A stretch of DNA of 52,954 bases from Bacteroidota bacterium (GTDB lineage: Bacteria; Bacteroidota; Bacteroidia; Chitinophagales; Chitinophagaceae), in contig JAPLEI010000073.1 in NCBI GenBank assembly GCA_026391195.1, forward strand, positions 1 through 52,954, read 5' to 3'. Both the position numbers and the translations under genes were made by a program. The notes below the pieces were generated by a model that was given only the letters and a program-made list of their open reading frames with translations, was not told the DNA's origin and made no database searches. Positions 50,289-52,954 of the stretch are shown here, piece by piece. Within the stretch, counting starts at the first letter, position 1. Each line of letters opens with the position of its first letter.

Positions 50289-50738
50289 TTAGTTTTGGTT
50301 GCGGTCCCGATTTTCATCGGGACCAATTTTTTTCTTACCCATTGCATATTTATTTCCGAGCCACCAGCCCAAGAGGCATCCACCTATATCCGCCAATATA
50401 TCACCGAATTCGAAGGCGCGATTTATCACATAATATTTTTGAACATATTCCATGGCAATGCCATATCCGGCGCCTACAATTGCTACGGAAACCAACCACT
50501 TCAGCCGTAAGCTTCGCGAAATGGGGGAGTATAACAGAGGCCAGTAAAAAAGACAGCAAAAAATCGCAAATAAAAGAACATGAACCAGCTTGTCTATTTG
50601 CAGATTATCCATCCACGGGTAGGCGGGTACTTGGGAGCCGGGCAAGGTGAGTAGCCAAAAACTAATTGCCCACCATAGTAATGCAGGGATAAAACTAATC
50701 CATTGAAGGGGAAAGGGAGATCTGGAATTAGCCGCCAT
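50289..50738 (-). CDS. VanZ-like membrane protein
   Basis: A 149 aa protein with four hydrophobic segments and the VanZ-like pattern: LTLPGSQVP, MDNLQIDKLVHVLLFAIFCCLFYW, then ASIVGAGYGIAMEYVQKYYVINRAFEFGDILADIGGCLLGWWLG-like core. VanZ-like proteins were first linked to teicoplanin tolerance but their role is mostly unknown. It starts 1 base after gcvH. Its last codons (GPDENRDR) contain the stem of the opposite-strand terminator of the cco operon. Confidence 0.82.
   Translation of the reverse strand: MAANSRSPFPLQWISFIPALLWWAISFWLLTLPGSQVPAYPWMDNLQIDKLVHVLLFAIFCCLFYWPLLYSPISRSLRLKWLVSVAIVGAGYGIAMEYVQKYYVINRAFEFGDILADIGGCLLGWWLGNKYAMGKKKIGPDENRDRNQN
50303..50333 (+). terminator. Rho-independent terminator of the cco operon, inside the vanZ-like gene
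   Basis: GGTCCCGAT and ATCGGGACC form a 9-bp stem with a 4-base loop, followed by AA and seven T on the plus strand. It is about 150 bases past the last cco gene and within the 3' end of the convergent vanZ-like CDS. Confidence 0.88.
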
Positions 50739-50739
50739 A

Positions 50740-51117
50740 TTAACCTACTAACGCAGCATAGGCAGCGCTGTCCATCAAGCCCTCAACCGAGGCAGCATCT
50801 GCCACGGAAATCTTTATCATCCAACCGTCTCCGTAAGGATCAGAATTTACCAATTCGGGTTGTTTTTCGAGCAGCGGATTGATGCTCAGGATGGTACCGG
50901 CAACTGGCAGGAACAAGTCACTAACAGTTTTTACGGCTTCTACTGTACCAAACACTTCGTCGGCAGCCAATGATTTCCCCACGGTTGAAATATCAACATA
51001 CACGATATCTCCCAATTGGTGCTGGGCAAAATCGGTAATGCCAACAAAGGCTTCTGATCCACTAATGCGGACCCACTCGTGTTCTTTGGTATAACGGAGT
51101 TCGGCAGGAAAATTCAT
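50740..51117 (-). CDS. gcvH: Glycine cleavage system H protein
   Basis: The 125 aa product is Gcv[35 protein letters not shown], and the lipoylation site [14 protein letters not shown], where Lys63 carries lipoate, then [13 protein letters not shown]. It shuttles the aminomethyl group between P, T and L proteins of glycine cleavage. Length (about 125-130 aa) is normal. It precedes the vanZ-like gene by 1 base, so they form a two-gene unit; other gcv genes are not in the window. Confidence 0.96.
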   Translation of the reverse strand: MNFPAELRYTKEHEWVRISGSEAFVGITDFAQHQLGDIVYVDISTVGKSLAADEVFGTVEAVKTVSDLFLPVAGTILSINPLLEKQPELVNSDPYGDGWMIKISVADAASVEGLMDSAAYAALVG

Positions 51118-51177
51118 ACAAATGATTTATAGATTGCAAATATTGGTTAAAAATCGATGCTACGTACTTTTTTACTA

Positions 51178-51516
51178 CTAAAAATCCTGTGCTTCAAAAT
51201 ATAATAATACATGATCACGAATAAAATTCTCCTGTTCGGGAAGCGAAAAAACCGGTAAGTCTTTCACCTGGGTGAAATGGGGCCAACCCTCTTCATCTTT
51301 GCCATCCATCCGGTAATAGCCGCTACTCTGTAAAATTCGGCACATAGCCACATGCATGAGGTCTTGTTTTTGTTCTTTGCTGATATTTTGGGTGATATAT
51401 CCCGTTTCCTGAAGGCCAATTAAAAATAAAATACCCTCTAAATCGGGCTTTTTGCCAAATCTTTCCACCAATTTAGCTTCCAGGTTCCACCACCTTTGCT
51501 GAATATCATCTTGCAT
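51178..51516 (-). CDS. Conserved hypothetical protein
   Basis: A 112 aa protein (start at ATG 51516; 51525 also possible): MQDDIQQRWWNLEAKLVERFGKKPDLEGILFLIGLQETGYI, with QKQDLMHVAMCRILQSSGYYR and a FIRDHVLLYFEAQDF end. It is soluble and mostly helical with no signal or motif I recognise. Similar short proteins are common in Bacteroidota. A TTTG-N20-TACCTTTG promoter overlaps the possible upstream start, which favours the ATG at 51516. It is divergent from serS. Confidence 0.7.
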   Translation of the reverse strand: MQDDIQQRWWNLEAKLVERFGKKPDLEGILFLIGLQETGYITQNISKEQKQDLMHVAMCRILQSSGYYRMDGKDEEGWPHFTQVKDLPVFSLPEQENFIRDHVLLYFEAQDF

Positions 51517-51531
51517 AAATGCCATAGAACG

Positions 51532-51563
51532 CAAAGGTAATCCGCCCTTCTTCAAACTGCAAA
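51532..51563 (-). promoter_or_regulatory. Promoter of the conserved hypothetical gene (TTTG-N20-TACCTTTG)
   Basis: On the minus strand TTTG (51563-51560) and TACCTTTG (51539-51532) with 20 bases between. The expected start is about 51525, so the ATG there would be leaderless and the one at 51516 would have a leader of about 10 bases. Confidence 0.65.
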
Positions 51564-51566
51564 AGT

Positions 51567-51574
51567 TATCTTTG
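51567..51574 (+). promoter_or_regulatory. -7 element (TATCTTTG) of serS
   Basis: Exact TANNTTTG match on the plus strand, 18 bases before the ATG at 51593, back to back with the divergent hypothetical gene promoter. The -33 part is weak. Confidence 0.5.
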
Positions 51575-51592
51575 CCAAAAATTGCTTTATTT

Positions 51593-52870
51593 ATGTTACA
51601 GGTGAGTGTTCTGAGAAATGATCCACAATGGGCGAAAGAGCGGTTAATATTAAAGGGATTTTCTCAACCCGAATTGGTAGATACCATTATCTCGCTGGAT
51701 GATCAGCGCAAGAAAACACAAAATGAATTTGACCATAATCAATCGCAGGTAAATCTGGCTTCTAAACAAATAGGGGGGCTGATGGCGAAAGGGCAAACAC
51801 AGGAAGCCGAGGCCCTTAAAGCCACGGTAGCCCAGCTGAAAACCACCCTCGATCCCCTGAAGGAAAGCATGCAACAGATAGAGAAGCAGTTGCACGATAC
51901 CCTTGTGTTGCTTCCCAATTTGCCCGGAGCATTAGTTCCCGCGGGCAAATCTGCCGAAGATAACGAGGTAGTGAGAGAAGGAGGCCTGCGCAAAGAGCTC
52001 CCCGCCAATGCCCAGCCCCATTGGGATCTGATTAACCAATACCGGCTAGTTGATTTTGAAACCGGCGCCAAAATTACCGGCAGGGGCTTCCCACTGTATA
52101 TTGGAAAAGGCGCTAAACTTCAAAGAAGTCTGGTGCAATATTTTCTCGATTATAATACTGCCGCTGGATATACCGAATACCTGCCCCCTTTTATGGTAAA
52201 TGAAGCCAGTGCTTTTGCAACCGGCCAATTACCCGATAAGGAAGGACAGATGTATTTTATGGAGGCCGATCAGTTTTATTTAATTCCTACCGCGGAAGTA
52301 CCGGTTACCAATATTTACAGAGATACCATTGTAAAAGAAGAGGAGTTACCCATTAAGATGACTGCCTACTCACCCTGCTTTCGCAGAGAGGCAGGAAGTT
52401 TTGGCAAAGATGTGCGGGGGCTCAACCGGGTGCATCAGTTTGAAAAAGTAGAAATTATTCAGATTGTAGCGCCCTCTCTAAGTTATCAGGTGTTGGATGA
52501 GATGGTAGCGCATGTAGAAAAGTTGATACAATCTTTAGAGCTTCCCTATCGAATACTACGCTTATGCGGCGGTGATATGGGATTTGCCAGTGCGCTTACC
52601 TACGATTTTGAAGTGTTTAGTGCCGCACAGGAACGTTGGCTGGAAGTTAGCAGCGTAAGTAACTTCGAAAGCTTTCAAACCAATCGCATGAAATGCCGCT
52701 ATAAAGATGCGCAGGGCAAAATGCAGTTTACCCATTCGCTGAATGGGAGTTCTTTAGCGCTGCCCCGCATCCTCGCTTGTTTGTTAGAGAATCACCAAAC
52801 GGAAGCTGGCATCGAAATACCGAAAGTTTTGCAGCCTTATTTTGGCCAGGAAATAATCACTCTCCCTTAA
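51593..52870 (+). CDS. serS: Seryl-tRNA synthetase
   Basis: The 425 aa product has the N-terminal coiled-coil tRNA-binding arm (residues about 25-105: LDDQRKKTQNEFDHNQSQV ... LKESMQQIEKQLHD), then the class II catalytic core with GAKLQRSLVQYFLDY, TEYLPPFMVNEAS, PTAEVPVTNIYRD, FRREAGSFGKDVRGLNRVHQFEKVE (motif 2) and SSVSNFESFQTNRM and NGSSLALPRILACLLENHQ (motif 3). It charges tRNA-Ser. Start at the ATG at 51593 (MLQVSVLRNDPQ), as in the family. Confidence 0.96.
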   Translation: MLQVSVLRNDPQWAKERLILKGFSQPELVDTIISLDDQRKKTQNEFDHNQSQVNLASKQIGGLMAKGQTQEAEALKATVAQLKTTLDPLKESMQQIEKQLHDTLVLLPNLPGALVPAGKSAEDNEVVREGGLRKELPANAQPHWDLINQYRLVDFETGAKITGRGFPLYIGKGAKLQRSLVQYFLDYNTAAGYTEYLPPFMVNEASAFATGQLPDKEGQMYFMEADQFYLIPTAEVPVTNIYRDTIVKEEELPIKMTAYSPCFRREAGSFGKDVRGLNRVHQFEKVEIIQIVAPSLSYQVLDEMVAHVEKLIQSLELPYRILRLCGGDMGFASALTYDFEVFSAAQERWLEVSSVSNFESFQTNRMKCRYKDAQGKMQFTHSLNGSSLALPRILACLLENHQTEAGIEIPKVLQPYFGQEIITLP

Positions 52871-52884
52871 TTAAATTGAAGGAT

Positions 52885-52954
52885 ATGCTTTCTAAATGGT
52901 TGCGCAAACTCGGATATCTGTTGCTTGCAGTTTTTGTTTTTCTGAATATAATGA
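52885..52954 (+). CDS. Start of an unidentified gene (cut by window)
   Basis: The first 23 codons read MLSKWLRKLGYLLLAVFVFLNIM, a short basic start then a hydrophobic helix, so a membrane anchor or signal. It starts 15 bases after serS and probably shares its transcript. Too little is visible to name it. Confidence 0.55.
   Translation, partial: MLSKWLRKLGYLLLAVFVFLNIM

Noticed and set aside
1..52954. CRISPR array, rRNA, transposase, integrase or prophage genes
   Set aside because: I found no regularly spaced repeats, no rRNA-like sequence, and no such protein among the genes read.

Overview
The window looks like an ordinary chromosomal stretch of a Bacteroidota bacterium, most likely from the Chitinophagaceae/Sphingobacteriia side. 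The evidence is the gene families present (DUF4286, tRNA_anti-like OB-fold protein, Ig-like lipoprotein, fused CcoN-CcoO, split MetH, Bacteroidota-type LptC lipoprotein), repeated matches to the Bacteroidota promoter -7 element TANNTTTG, and the near absence of strong Shine-Dalgarno sequences. I see no rRNA, tRNA, CRISPR array, insertion sequence, prophage or plasmid feature. Coding density is very high; the longest stretch without a gene is about 290 bases (23494-23780).

Layout. (1) 1-444: 3'-truncated PLP enzyme of trans-sulfuration. (2) 499-7506, minus strand: a surface-sugar cluster with a methyltransferase, a membrane GT87-like protein, a LegB-like dehydratase, a sugar nucleotidyltransferase, an epimerase, a GT2, a polysaccharide deacetylase and an ACP phosphodiesterase. 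(3) 7670-15084: deoxyhypusine synthase-like enzyme, M28 peptidase, rpiB, tatC, a CNNM/CBS protein, lptC, coaX and a LON-domain protein. (4) 15179-22972: more glycan genes (four glycosyltransferases, an O-antigen ligase-like protein), meaB, and a Tat-signal aminotransferase-fold protein. (5) 23029-29450: ribosomal protein Thx (37 aa), HU, DUF4286, exonuclease III, a tandem pair of secreted paralogues of unknown function, a LOG-family protein and an outer-membrane-like protein. (6) 29463-33200: methionine synthase split into two genes, behind a strong promoter and a foldable leader. (7) 33411-39789: YceI, OB-fold protein, recR, Ig-like lipoprotein, SRPBCC protein, DigH-like glycoside hydrolase, radical SAM/SPASM protein. 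(8) 39969-50151, plus strand: a Crp/Fnr regulator, a degenerate hemerythrin-like protein, a CcoI-type copper ATPase, then ccoS, ccoNO, ccoQ-like, ccoP, ccoG, ccoH and a TauE/SafE-like membrane protein, ending at a hairpin terminator. (9) 50289-52954: vanZ-like gene, gcvH, an unknown gene, serS and the start of one more gene.

The most coherent system is region 8, a complete high-affinity cbb3 oxidase module with its assembly factors and a Crp/Fnr regulator next to it. Two TGAY-N4-GTCA palindromes lie upstream of the hemerythrin-like/ccoI unit and of the ccoS-ccoNO unit, each centred close to 41.5 bases upstream of the start predicted from a -7-like element. This suggests local control of microaerobic respiration and perhaps of NO or redox stress. 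Other points worth a second look are the foldable metH leader, the 21-base palindrome just before the hemerythrin-like gene, the tandem secreted paralogues, the bacterial deoxyhypusine synthase homologue, and several genes whose -7 element sits only 6-7 bases before the start codon.
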